From Paludibacter sp. (GTDB lineage: Bacteria > Bacteroidota > Bacteroidia > Bacteroidales > Paludibacteraceae), in contig JAUSNQ010000183.1 of assembly GCA_030655595.1 (NCBI GenBank), positions 1-11,358 of the forward strand: a stretch of DNA of 11,358 nucleotides, read 5' to 3'. Positions within the stretch are counted from its first letter, which is position 1. Every line of letters begins with the position of its first letter. Of this stretch, positions 1 to 7,882 are shown piece after piece. The notes under the pieces are model-generated. The model did no database searches, had not been told where the DNA came from, and saw only the letters and a list, made by a program, of their open reading frames with translations. The translations under genes were made by a program, and so were the position numbers.

Positions 1-103
1 TAACATTTTTTTTTGATGTATCAACCTGTTTAACCGACATAAAGCACCATTTTGCGTTCTTATTACTGTCAAACTCGCTATCAGCGTTAGATTCTTCTAC
101 CAA
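1..103 (-). CDS. Possible start of a further gene running off the left edge
   Basis: On the minus strand a frame is open from just after a TAA at 104-106 to the window edge. It could start at TTG (101-103), overlapping the stop of the preceding gene, or at ATG (38-40). From the TTG it would read about 34 residues, beginning with an acidic, Ser/Asn-rich stretch (VEESNADSEFDSNKN) and going on through KWCFMSVKQVDTSKKNV. The composition looks like coding sequence and the position fits an operon continuation, but the stretch is too short to identify and the start codon is uncertain. If it is not a gene, this end holds only AT-rich intergenic sequence with one weak hairpin (76-86). Confidence 0.35.
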   Translation of the reverse strand, partial: MVEESNADSEFDSNKNAKWCFMSVKQVDTSKKNV

Positions 104-636
104 TTAAATTGCTTGTAACTTTTGTTGTGTTTTTTAATGATATTCCTTCTTGAAGATGTAAATGCCTGTGTATAATCATTTTCGTTGGCTTGCTCAAGTG
201 TTAGTATAAATTCACGCAATAAGTCATCGTTGGTCAGGCTGTATTTGTAAAGCAACTTCATAGCCAGACTCTGAACTCCGATTGAATATTTTGGTGAAAG
301 CATCCAATCATACAACCTATTCAAAATGTCGATATTGAGGGGATCAGGAGCTGGAAAAGAAGTCAGGATGGAGAGTCCAATCCGGTGCATGCCCTGATGC
401 TTGGTTGTCAACACCATATCAGTTATTTGTTGAATCTTAAGGGCATCAAACCAATCGGGCGTACGTTGACTGACTTTTTCGCAAGCCCATAAAATGCGCC
501 AGGCGATTTTCTCTTCGAGTTCAAACACCAGATTAAACAATGTGTCAAAATCGTCGGGATGGCGATCTAAATACAACAGCAGTTCTTCGAGATGGTAACG
601 AGATTGCAGGTGTTCAAAAAAAGCAAGGTAGTTCAT
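97..636 (-). CDS. Helical protein of unknown function, coupled to the mltF-like gene
   Basis: I do not recognise this 179-residue protein. It has no signal peptide, no membrane segment and no catalytic motif I can name. It is rich in Leu, Trp and charged residues and reads as a chain of amphipathic helices (about 1-24, 28-55, 60-80, 83-95, 99-113, 117-132, 135-150), in the manner of HEAT-like repeat proteins. The tail from about 160 is basic (SSRRNIIKKHNKSYKQ). It starts with ATG at 636, overlapping the stop of the mltF-like gene as ATGA, so its translation is probably coupled to that gene. It is likely cytoplasmic, which makes a direct partnership with a secreted lipoprotein uncertain. That it is a real gene is well supported by length, overlap and composition; the fold is inference. 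Confidence 0.8.
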   Translation of the reverse strand: MNYLAFFEHLQSRYHLEELLLYLDRHPDDFDTLFNLVFELEEKIAWRILWACEKVSQRTPDWFDALKIQQITDMVLTTKHQGMHRIGLSILTSFPAPDPLNIDILNRLYDWMLSPKYSIGVQSLAMKLLYKYSLTNDDLLREFILTLEQANENDYTQAFTSSRRNIIKKHNKSYKQFNW

Positions 637-2000
637 TGTCTTCCCTTAAATTTATTGTATGTCTCCAGGGTATTCCTGACATATCGGATGGTTTCGGTAG
701 AACCAAATCGTCCAAATTTGACTACTTCATCATTGTAATATTCCGGATCACTTTTTTTAGAAAGGAAATACTCTACATGTTCAAACCAGATGTATGGATT
801 TTTATCATATTTTCTGGCCAAAGCCATGGCATCAAGGATATGTGCAGGACCTGAATTATAGGATGCCAAAATGAATTTTTGTCGCTCATCCATGTTTTCA
901 ATTTTTCTATACAACAAGTTTAAGCTTTTGATATATTGAACCCCGGTCTCAATATTCTTCTCCGGATTAAAGATATTATCTCTATCCAGTCCGAAATTTG
1001 CTGCAGTTCGGGGCATTAGTTGCATCAATCCGGAAGCACCCATCCGTGAAACCTGTGCCGAATCAAAACCTGATTCATGAAATGCAATGGAAGCCAACAT
1101 GCGCCAATCCCAATTAATTTCGGCAGCATATTTTTTAAATAAGGCATCATAAGGAGAAAGAGCTCCCTTCGGAATTTTCACCTTTTGTGTTATAAAATAT
1201 GGATTTCTAACCCTGTACTTGCCGTAAAGTTGAGATTTAAGAAGCTCAACAGAAGAACTTGCTTCCCATTCTGAGATTAATTGTTTGAAAGGGGAATTGT
1301 TTTTGTTAATCAGCCAGCCGTTTCTTTGCTGAAAACCAACGGGAATGCGACAATCAAGACGGCGATTGAAATCTTTATGTTGTATGGCGTTTTTGTGATG
1401 GGCAATGGTATATGCGATTTTTCCTTGCGTTACCATTTCAATCAAACGGTCGACCGAAAGCGTATCCTTGAGGGTTTCGATTTGAATACCACCACCCAAT
1501 TCAATATTCAAATTATTCAATCTATGATGATAAATTGAATTTTCTATTACATGAACAGTCTTACCTTTCAACTCTTCAATCTCACTAACTGTCTGCAATC
1601 CTATCAGTTGAACCAAAACCATGTACGAATCCTCTTGAAAAGCCACAAATTCAAACTCTGACTTGAGAGGTTTTGTTTCGTATAGGCTGTAAGTGATTAA
1701 ATCAATCTGCTTGTGTCGGAGCATTTTTAGCATTTCATCCTTCGTATCAGCCAGATGAATTTTTACAGGAATACCTAAAAATTCAGCAAAGTGCATAATC
1801 AGGTCATAATCATAACCCATGACTTCATCGCTGCTGAAATAAAAATAAGAGGAAGAACCATAAAGTGTAGCCACGTGTAGGGTATCGGGTACTTGCTCGC
1901 CATCGGTCGGACTTGTCAATTGCAAACCATCTGGACTCAAATCCCCTTTGGAACAGGAATTCAACAACAGCAGAAAAAATAGGATGTACCGGATAAACAT
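633..2000 (-). CDS. MltF-like lipoprotein: solute-binding domain plus lytic transglycosylase
   Basis: The protein pairs an N-terminal periplasmic solute-binding (SBP_bac_3-like) domain with a C-terminal SLT/GH23 lytic transglycosylase domain, the layout of E. coli MltF, which cleaves peptidoglycan to 1,6-anhydromuropeptides. I choose the ATG at 2000 (455 residues) because it directly gives a lipoprotein signal, MFIRYILFFLLLLNSC, with the lipidated Cys16; an ATG at 2039 would add 13 polar residues before it. The binding domain spans about 40-260 (GYDYDLIMHFAEFLGI at 62-77). The catalytic domain starts near 285, with catalytic Glu309 in AFHESGFD, then GASGLMQLMPRTA (321-333) and ASYNSGPAHI (379-388). 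It is likely anchored in an outer or inner membrane. Its stop overlaps the next start by four bases. Confidence 0.9.
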   Translation of the reverse strand: MFIRYILFFLLLLNSCSKGDLSPDGLQLTSPTDGEQVPDTLHVATLYGSSSYFYFSSDEVMGYDYDLIMHFAEFLGIPVKIHLADTKDEMLKMLRHKQIDLITYSLYETKPLKSEFEFVAFQEDSYMVLVQLIGLQTVSEIEELKGKTVHVIENSIYHHRLNNLNIELGGGIQIETLKDTLSVDRLIEMVTQGKIAYTIAHHKNAIQHKDFNRRLDCRIPVGFQQRNGWLINKNNSPFKQLISEWEASSSVELLKSQLYGKYRVRNPYFITQKVKIPKGALSPYDALFKKYAAEINWDWRMLASIAFHESGFDSAQVSRMGASGLMQLMPRTAANFGLDRDNIFNPEKNIETGVQYIKSLNLLYRKIENMDERQKFILASYNSGPAHILDAMALARKYDKNPYIWFEHVEYFLSKKSDPEYYNDEVVKFGRFGSTETIRYVRNTLETYNKFKGRQ

Positions 2001-2026
2001 ACTTTCAAGGTTGTGATTACAGCGGG

Positions 2027-2034
2027 CTAAAATA
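2027..2034 (-). promoter_or_regulatory. Possible promoter -7 element for the mltF-like gene
   Basis: The minus strand reads TATTTTAG, 7 of 8 positions consistent with TAnnTTTG, with a TTG 22 bases upstream. If used, transcription would begin near 2020, downstream of the ATG at 2039, which would favour the inner start at 2000 for the following gene. The match is imperfect in an AT-rich gap, so this is tentative. Confidence 0.3.
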
Positions 2035-2075
2035 ACCATATTTTTTCAAATATCGGCAACACAGGATTTTTTTTA

Positions 2076-3866
2076 CTACATCCGTTCGGGGACATCAACG
2101 CCCAATAAAGACATTCCTTTCTTGATAACATCTGCCACAGCGGCTGACAGAACCAAGCGGAAATATTTCAGTTCTGAATTTTCTTCCCTGAGGATAGGAA
2201 AATCGTGGTAGAATTGGTTGTATTCTTTCACCAAGTCGTAGGTGTAATTGGCAATGACTGCCGGACTGAATTCCTGTCCAGCTTCACGCACAACGACCGG
2301 AAATGCCGACAACAATTGAATCAGGTTACTTTCTTTATCGGAAAGAGGCAAATTGTCTGTCACCGCTACTTCCGTGATGATGCCCTGCTCTGCTGCCTTA
2401 CGCAAAACAGATTTGATGCGGGCGTGGGTATATTGGATAAACGGACCGGTATTGCCATTGAAATCGATGGATTCTTTCGGGTTGAAAGTCATGTTTTTCT
2501 TCGGATCAACTTTTAAAATAAAATACTTCAGCGCACCCAATCCGACCATGCGTGCAATCTCTTCAATTTCTTCTTCAGAAGATTGGTCAAGCTTACCCAG
2601 TTCACGAGCCGTTTCACGCGCAGAATCAATCATTTCCTGCATCAGGTCGTCGGCATCCACCACCGTACCTTCTCGACTTTTCATCTTGCCTTCGGGCAAT
2701 TCCACCATGCCATAAGAAAAATGTACGAGGTCTTTACCCCATTCAAAGCCAAGTTTATCGAGCAGCAGTGCCAGCACCTGGAAATGGTAATTTTGCTCAT
2801 TTCCTACAACATAAACCATTTTTTTGATATCGTATTCACTGTAGCGCAACGCAGCTGTACCGATATCCTGTGTCATGTAAACCGAAGTACCATCGCCACG
2901 CAACAATAACTTTTCATCCAAGCCATCAGCAGTTAAGTCGGCCCACACAGAACCATCTTCCCGTTTATAAAAAACTCCTTTCTCCAGACCTTCTTCCACC
3001 TTGGCTTTCCCGTCGAGGTAAGTCTGCGATTCGTAATAAATCTGATCAAAATCGACCCCCAGTTGTTTGTAAGTTATATCGAAACCAGCATACACCCATC
3101 CGTTCATCATTTCCCAAAGTCCAAAAACTTCCGGATCGTGGTTTTCCCATGCCACCAGCATTTCCTGTGCCTTTAGAATTAACGGAGCAGATTTCTTCGC
3201 TTCCTCCTCTGACATTCCTATCTCCATCAGCGATTTAACTTCCGCCTTGTATGCCTTGTCGAACTTCACGTAATACTTCCCGACCAGGTGATCACCCTTC
3301 ATGCCCGAACTTTCAGGTGTTTCGCCCTTACCATAAAGTTTCCAGGACAACATCGATTTACAGATGTGGATACCGCGGTCGTTAACAATATTGGTTTTCA
3401 CCACCTTCCAACCGTTTGCCTTCTGAATCTGGGCAATCGAATACCCGAGCAGGTTGTTACGGATATGTCCGAGGTGCAGCGGTTTATTGGTATTCGGAGA
3501 AGAGTACTCCACCATCATAATTTCACCATTTCCAACCAGATTAAAGCCAAAATCATCGGCACTTCGAATTTGATTCAGCAGTTGCAACCAATAATTTTTG
3601 CTGATGGTCAGGTTCAAAAATCCTTTGATCACATTAAAACCGATAATCAGACCATTATTCTCCAGTAGATACTCCCCTATCTCCTGCCCAGTAGCTTCGG
3701 GCGATTTCTTAGCCGCCTTCACAAAAGGGAAAGTCACCACCGTCAGGTCACCTTCAAATTCTTTTCTGGTTTTCTGTATTTGTATCTGCACCAAAGGCAC
3801 TTCCAGCGCATATAGCTGCGAAACGGCATCTTTAACGATTGACTGAATGGAAGATTCTAAAATCAT
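2076..3866 (-). CDS. argS: Arginyl-tRNA synthetase
   Basis: This class I synthetase charges tRNA-Arg with arginine using ATP, in the cytoplasm. The 596-residue protein is close to the usual length. Visible in order: the N-terminal Arg-specific domain (about 1-90); SSPNTNKPLHLGHIRNN with the HIGH-type signature HLGH at 131-134; the VGNEQNYHFQV stretch at 354-364; a KMSK-like loop GKMKSREGT at 393-401, in the altered form common in ArgRS; NTGPFIQYTHAR at 472-483; and a C-terminal DALR-type anticodon-binding domain with the N-Y-x-Y-D-L-V-K-E-Y-N motif (540-550). The ATG at 3866 fits the family start. The gene ends in tandem stops TAG TAA, and 75 bases follow before the chosen start of the next gene. 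Confidence 0.97.
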   Translation of the reverse strand: MILESSIQSIVKDAVSQLYALEVPLVQIQIQKTRKEFEGDLTVVTFPFVKAAKKSPEATGQEIGEYLLENNGLIIGFNVIKGFLNLTISKNYWLQLLNQIRSADDFGFNLVGNGEIMMVEYSSPNTNKPLHLGHIRNNLLGYSIAQIQKANGWKVVKTNIVNDRGIHICKSMLSWKLYGKGETPESSGMKGDHLVGKYYVKFDKAYKAEVKSLMEIGMSEEEAKKSAPLILKAQEMLVAWENHDPEVFGLWEMMNGWVYAGFDITYKQLGVDFDQIYYESQTYLDGKAKVEEGLEKGVFYKREDGSVWADLTADGLDEKLLLRGDGTSVYMTQDIGTAALRYSEYDIKKMVYVVGNEQNYHFQVLALLLDKLGFEWGKDLVHFSYGMVELPEGKMKSREGTVVDADDLMQEMIDSARETARELGKLDQSSEEEIEEIARMVGLGALKYFILKVDPKKNMTFNPKESIDFNGNTGPFIQYTHARIKSVLRKAAEQGIITEVAVTDNLPLSDKESNLIQLLSAFPVVVREAGQEFSPAVIANYTYDLVKEYNQFYHDFPILREENSELKYFRLVLSAAVADVIKKGMSLLGVDVPERM

Positions 3867-3891
3867 GATGGTAATAATGTTTTTGGGAGTG

Positions 3892-3899
3892 CAAAGATA
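3892..3899 (-). promoter_or_regulatory. Bacteroidota-type promoter -7 element for argS
   Basis: The minus strand reads TATCTTTG, a perfect match to the Bacteroidota -7 consensus TAnnTTTG, in the 42-base gap between carB and argS. A TTG (3922-3924) lies 22 bases upstream, slightly beyond the usual 19-21 spacing to the -33 element, and falls within the 3' end of carB. Transcription would start about 20 bases before the argS ATG. This suggests argS has its own promoter and is not only dependent on carB read-through. Confidence 0.6.
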
Positions 3900-3908
3900 A
3901 GAAAAATA

Positions 3909-6900
3909 TCAATACTCGTCCCAACTTTTGATTTTGATGTCTTCCAGTGCCATATTACAAAATGCCTGAATAAATGCAGATGCCAATCGTGCATTCGTGA
4001 GCAAAGGGATATTAAAATCTACGGCATTACGACGAATGATATAGTCATTACGCAACTCCCGTTCGGTGGTATTCTTTGGAATATTGATAACTAAATCAAA
4101 ATGTTTGTTTGCCAACAGACTTTTCACATTCAGTTCACCATCTTCATCAGGCCATTGAACAGCAATGGATTCTACACCATTTTCGGTAAAGAACCGTTGA
4201 CTTCCCCGAGTTGCATAAATCTTATAACCTTTCTTTTGCAAGAGTCTGCTTGCTTCCAATAAATCCACTTTCGATTTGGGCTCACCGGATGAGATCAGAA
4301 TACTCTTCTCCGGAATTGTGAACCCTACTGAAAGCAGCGATTTCATGATGGCTTCCGAGTAATCGTCGCCGATACAACCGACTTCACCCGTAGATGACAT
4401 GTCTACCCCCAGAATAGGGTCAGCATTGTGCAGACGTGCAAAAGAAAACTGCGAAGCCTTTACTCCGATGTGTTCCAAATCATAAACCGAAGAGTCCGGT
4501 TTGCTGAATGGAGCATCGAGCATGATGCGTGTGGCTGTTTCGATAAAATTGCGTTTGATTATTTTTGAGACAAATGGGAACGAACGCGAAGCACGCAAAT
4601 TACATTCTATGACTTTGATATAATTCTCTTTCGCAAGGAACTGAATATTGAACGGACCGCTGATATTTAATTCTTTGGCAATCTTTTTCGAAATTTTTTT
4701 GATGCGACGCATGGTTTCGAAGTATATTTTCTGAGCGGGAAAAACCAATGTTGCATCGCCGGAATGTACACCAGCAAATTCAACGTGTTCAGAAATTGCA
4801 TATTCAACTACTTCACCATCTTTAGCTATGGCATCGAATTCTACTTCTTTAGCATTTTGCAGAAACTCCGACACCACAACAGGATATTGTTTTGATACTT
4901 TAGCCGCAAGGGTCAAAAATTTGCGAATCTGCTCTTTGTCATAACACACATTCATCGCTGCACCCGAAAGCACATAAGAAGGACGAATCAATACCGGAAA
5001 ACCAACTTCATCGATAAACGAATCAATCTCTTCGAAACTGGTCAACTCCCTCCAGCGGGGTTGATCGATCCCCAATTCATCGAGCATGGATGAAAATTTA
5101 TGGCGATTTTCGGCACGGTCGATTGAGGCTGCAGTAGTCCCGAGAATGGGCACGGCCTGACGATCTAGTTTCGTCGCTAAGTTATTGGGAATCTGCCCTC
5201 CCATTGAAAGAATTACACCCTTAGGGTTTTCAACATCCACCACATCCAACACACGTTCGAATGACAATTCATCAAAATACAAACGGTCGCACATGTCGTA
5301 ATCGGTCGAAACCGTTTCAGGATTGTAATTGATCATTACAGATTCGTATCCCAGTTTACGTGCAGTAACAACAGCATTCACCGAACACCAGTCGAATTCG
5401 ACGGATGAACCAATGCGATAAGCGCCTGAGCCAAGGACAATGATAGATTCTTTTTGCGATTTTGAAGGAGTAAAGGGCTTACCCGCTCCATAAGTAAAAT
5501 ACAAGTAATTTGTTTTATCTGGATTTTCGGATGCAACTGTATTGATGCGGCGGGTAACAGGAATAATTCCAAGCTTTTTACGATGCGTTCTGACCTGTAA
5601 AACTTCTTGCTCCATCGTACCTTTCGGATTTTCCACATAGCGTGCAATTTGAAAATCGGAGAAACCAAGTCGTTTGGCTTCGGCCATCACTTCTTTTGTC
5701 AAATCATCTATTTTATGAAAAGCAGTCAAGACTTTTGTGAACTGATAGATGTTTTCCAGTTTACCGAGAAACCACTTGTCAATCTTCGTCAGATGTACAA
5801 TCTGATCAACTGTATAACCTTTTTCAAAAGCATCGGCAATGGCAAAAATCCGCAGATCAGTCGGATTGGCAAGCGCAGATTCCACATCATCAAAAGTAAT
5901 GTCGTTGTTGCCCACAAAACCATGCATACCTTGTCCAATCATACGCAATCCTTTCTGAATAATTTCTTCAAACGACTGACCGATAGACATGATTTCGCCC
6001 ACTGATTTCATGGAAGATCCGATTTCGCGACTCACTCCCTGAAACTTTGTTAAATCCCAACGGGGAATTTTGACGATGAGGTAATCTACAGAAGGAGCAA
6101 CGTAAGCAGAATTGCGTGTTCCCATTTCACCAATCTGGTCGAGCGAGTAGCCCAGTGCCAGTTTAGTAGCCACAAAAGCCAGCGGATAACCCGAAGCTTT
6201 AGATGCGAGAGCAGAGGAGCGACTAAGACGCGCATTGATTTCGATAATCCGATAATCATTTGTTTCAGCATTAAAGGCAAACTGAATATTACATTCTCCC
6301 ACGATGCCAATATGGCGAACCACTTGACCAGAAACATCTTCGAGAAATTTAATTTGCTCTTTTGATAGTGAAATGATAGGAGCAACCACGATACTCTCAC
6401 CGGTATGAATACCCAGTGGGTCAAAGTTCTCCATCGGAACAACCGTGAAGCAATGATCGTTTTTATCACGAATCACTTCAAACTCAATTTCTTTCCAGCC
6501 TTTCAGACTCTCTTCCACCAGAATTTGTTTCGAATGTGCCAAAGAGCTTTTGCAAAGTGTGATAAATGCTTCTTCATTGTCACAAATCCCTGAACCCAAA
6601 CCACCCAAAGCGTAGGCAGAGCGAACCATGACCGGATAACCAATTCTGCGTCCAACGACAATGGCATCTTGCAGGTTCTCAACAGCCTGAGAGACTGGTG
6701 TCTTTGCGTCAATCTCATTTAATTTCTTCACAAACAAATCGCGGTCTTCGGTAATCATGATTGCTTCAACAGAAGTTCCCAAGACTTTAACACCATGTTT
6801 ATCAAGCGTTCCGCTCAGATACATTTCAGTACCACAATTCAAAGCCGTTTGTCCGCCAAAAGCCAGCAAGATACCATCCGGTTTTTCTTTGATAATAATT

Positions 6901-7121
6901 TGTTCGACAAAATAAGGAGTAATAGGCAGGAAATACACTTTATCGGCGATGCCTTCAGAAGTCTGAATGGTAGCAATGTTTGGATTAACCAGCACCGTTT
7001 GGATGCCTTCTTCTTTCATTGCTTTCAATGCCTGTGAACCAGAATAATCAAATTCTCCGGCTTGTCCGATTTTGAGCGCACCCGACCCTAAGAGGATGAC
7101 TTTTTTAATAGATTTATCCAC
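3909..7121 (-). CDS. carB: Carbamoyl-phosphate synthase large chain, eukaryotic (CAD/CPS1)-like
   Basis: The large chain makes carbamoyl phosphate from ammonia, bicarbonate and two ATP, for pyrimidine and arginine synthesis; ammonia normally comes from the small subunit (carA), which is not in this window. I read it from a GTG at 7121, giving 1070 residues, close to E. coli CarB (1073). The frame is open further upstream, but only through the tRNA gene. Layout: first ATP-grasp half with GSG at 12-14 and GEFDYSG at 22-28; oligomerisation region about 400-550; second half with GSG at 564-566, EFDWC at 575-579 and SRSFPFVSK at 845-853; C-terminal MGS-like regulatory domain from about 930. Many sites match eukaryotic CAD/CPS1 rather than E. 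coli, for example PSYVLSGAAMNV and LSMGGQIPNN. No Shine-Dalgarno is seen. Confidence 0.93.
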   Translation of the reverse strand: MDKSIKKVILLGSGALKIGQAGEFDYSGSQALKAMKEEGIQTVLVNPNIATIQTSEGIADKVYFLPITPYFVEQIIIKEKPDGILLAFGGQTALNCGTEMYLSGTLDKHGVKVLGTSVEAIMITEDRDLFVKKLNEIDAKTPVSQAVENLQDAIVVGRRIGYPVMVRSAYALGGLGSGICDNEEAFITLCKSSLAHSKQILVEESLKGWKEIEFEVIRDKNDHCFTVVPMENFDPLGIHTGESIVVAPIISLSKEQIKFLEDVSGQVVRHIGIVGECNIQFAFNAETNDYRIIEINARLSRSSALASKASGYPLAFVATKLALGYSLDQIGEMGTRNSAYVAPSVDYLIVKIPRWDLTKFQGVSREIGSSMKSVGEIMSIGQSFEEIIQKGLRMIGQGMHGFVGNNDITFDDVESALANPTDLRIFAIADAFEKGYTVDQIVHLTKIDKWFLGKLENIYQFTKVLTAFHKIDDLTKEVMAEAKRLGFSDFQIARYVENPKGTMEQEVLQVRTHRKKLGIIPVTRRINTVASENPDKTNYLYFTYGAGKPFTPSKSQKESIIVLGSGAYRIGSSVEFDWCSVNAVVTARKLGYESVMINYNPETVSTDYDMCDRLYFDELSFERVLDVVDVENPKGVILSMGGQIPNNLATKLDRQAVPILGTTAASIDRAENRHKFSSMLDELGIDQPRWRELTSFEEIDSFIDEVGFPVLIRPSYVLSGAAMNVCYDKEQIRKFLTLAAKVSKQYPVVVSEFLQNAKEVEFDAIAKDGEVVEYAISEHVEFAGVHSGDATLVFPAQKIYFETMRRIKKISKKIAKELNISGPFNIQFLAKENYIKVIECNLRASRSFPFVSKIIKRNFIETATRIMLDAPFSKPDSSVYDLEHIGVKASQFSFARLHNADPILGVDMSSTGEVGCIGDDYSEAIMKSLLSVGFTIPEKSILISSGEPKSKVDLLEASRLLQKKGYKIYATRGSQRFFTENGVESIAVQWPDEDGELNVKSLLANKHFDLVINIPKNTTERELRNDYIIRRNAVDFNIPLLTNARLASAFIQAFCNMALEDIKIKSWDEY

Positions 7122-7146
7122 TATATATTTAGTTTTATTGTTTCTG

Positions 7147-7219
7147 AGCGGCAAACGGGACTCGAACCCGCGACCTTCGGCTTGGGAAGCCAACGCTCTA
7201 CCAACTGAGCTATTGCCGC
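7147..7219 (-). tRNA. tRNA-Gly, anticodon CCC
   Basis: The minus strand folds into a full cloverleaf of 73 bases: 7-bp acceptor stem GCGGCAA/TTGCCGC, D arm GCTC/GAGC with AGTTGGTA loop, anticodon arm TTGGC/GCCGA with loop TTCCCAA, 5-base variable loop, T arm GCGGG/CCCGT (one G-U pair) with loop TTCGAGT, and discriminator U. The anticodon CCC reads GGG glycine codons, and U73 is usual for bacterial tRNA-Gly. The 3' CCA is not encoded (the genome reads CAG), so it must be added by the CCA-adding enzyme. The gene ends 25 bases before the carB start. Confidence 0.96.
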
Positions 7220-7242
7220 AAAATGTACAGTCGTTGTGTGAA

Positions 7243-7267
7243 TAAAAACCTTGCATGCAAGGTCTCT
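7243..7267 (-). terminator. Probable intrinsic terminator of the rnf operon
   Basis: Right after the tandem stops of rnfA lies a perfect 16-base palindrome (7248-7263), ACCTTGCATGCAAGGT. On the minus strand it can form a 6-bp stem with a CATG loop, extendable by A-T and G-U pairs, and is followed at once by a run of Us (plus-strand A-run 7244-7248). This is the layout of a rho-independent terminator, though the core stem is short. It lies only about 24 bases before the tRNA-Gly gene. Confidence 0.6.
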
Positions 7268-7268
7268 A

Positions 7269-7844
7269 CTATTTAACGATACCCGCAAATCCCATGAAAG
7301 CCATCGCCAACAAACCTGCTACCAACAAAGCAACTGGAGCGCCTTTCATTCCGCGTGGCAAATTTACTAAATTTAATTGTTCCCTGATACCTGCAAATAA
7401 AATTAATGCTAATCCGAAACCCACAGCCGACGAAATGGCAAAAACGACACTACCCAGCAAGGACATTTCTTTTTGAATTGTCATGATGGCAACCCCCAAT
7501 ATGGCACAGTTGGTTGTAATAAGAGGTAAAAAAACACCCAATGCCTGATACAAGGCAGGTGATACTTTTTTCAGGATAATCTCCACCAACTGAACCAGTG
7601 AAGCTATGACCAGGATAAATGTAATGGTCTGTAGAAAAGTGATGTTAAAAGGTTCCAGTACACTTTTGTAAATGATGTAGGTAATGACAGTTGCCAGTGT
7701 CATTACAAATGCCACCGCGCCACTCATACCGAGTGCAGTATCTATCTTTTTCGAAACACCCAAAAATGGACAAATTCCTAAGAATTGTGCCAATACGATG
7801 TTGTTCACAAAAACGGCGCTGATAAAAATGAGTACGTAGGTCAT
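7269..7844 (-). CDS. rnfA: Rnf electron transport complex subunit A
   Basis: RnfA is the partner of RnfE in the membrane core. The 191-residue protein carries GICPFLG (Cys25) and TNCAILG (Cys113), the cysteines that in this family take part in the inter-subunit [2Fe-2S] site, together with the [24 protein letters not shown] region. It is nearly all transmembrane helix. It is told from RnfE by [29 protein letters not shown] at its start, here quoted only for its key residues: an N-N pair followed by the cysteine motif. It starts 24 bases after rnfE, with the gap made almost wholly of heptamer repeats and no clear ribosome-binding site. It is the last gene of the operon; tandem stop codons TAG TAG are followed at once by a terminator-like hairpin. 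Confidence 0.94.
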   Translation of the reverse strand: MTYVLIFISAVFVNNIVLAQFLGICPFLGVSKKIDTALGMSGAVAFVMTLATVITYIIYKSVLEPFNITFLQTITFILVIASLVQLVEIILKKVSPALYQALGVFLPLITTNCAILGVAIMTIQKEMSLLGSVVFAISSAVGFGLALILFAGIREQLNLVNLPRGMKGAPVALLVAGLLAMAFMGFAGIVK

Positions 7845-7847
7845 GTT

Positions 7848-7882
7848 TTAGTGGTTAGTGGTTAGTGGTTAGTTGTTAGTGG
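7848..7882. repeat. Five-copy heptanucleotide tandem repeat at rnfE/rnfA junction
   Basis: On the plus strand the unit is TTAGTGG, repeated head to tail five times; the fourth copy reads TTAGTTG. On the coding (minus) strand the unit is CCACTAA. The two rightmost copies encode the end of RnfE and supply its stop codon; the other three fill the gap to the rnfA start, ending 4 bases upstream of it. Direct observation; function unknown. Because the unit is not a multiple of three and sits in the translation-initiation region of rnfA, slippage would change both spacing and possibly the RnfE tail. Confidence 0.95.

Noticed and set aside
76..86. Small hairpin CGCT-ATC-AGCG as terminator of the left operon
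   Set aside because: The stem is 4 bp and no U-tract follows directly; the region may also be coding.
2001..2039. Longer start of the mltF-like gene at 2039
   Set aside because: It would place 13 polar residues before a clean lipoprotein signal and lies upstream of a possible promoter element; the ATG at 2000 gives a standard signal peptide.
2205..3846. Several plus-strand open frames of 80-126 codons opposite argS, and similar ones opposite carB and the rnf genes
   Set aside because: They lie opposite strongly conserved genes, have no recognisable domains, and show the low-complexity composition of antisense shadow frames.
7219..7227. A TACATTTTG stretch resembling a Bacteroidota -7 promoter element before the tRNA
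   Set aside because: It abuts the tRNA 5' end, so transcription would begin inside the tRNA; spacing of the motif is also off by one base.
7122..7256. A 45-residue N-terminal extension of CarB starting at an ATG at 7256
   Set aside because: It is the translation of the tRNA-Gly gene and its flanks; the stretch containing SSVGRALASQAEGRGFESR is a well-known false peptide made when tRNA genes are translated.
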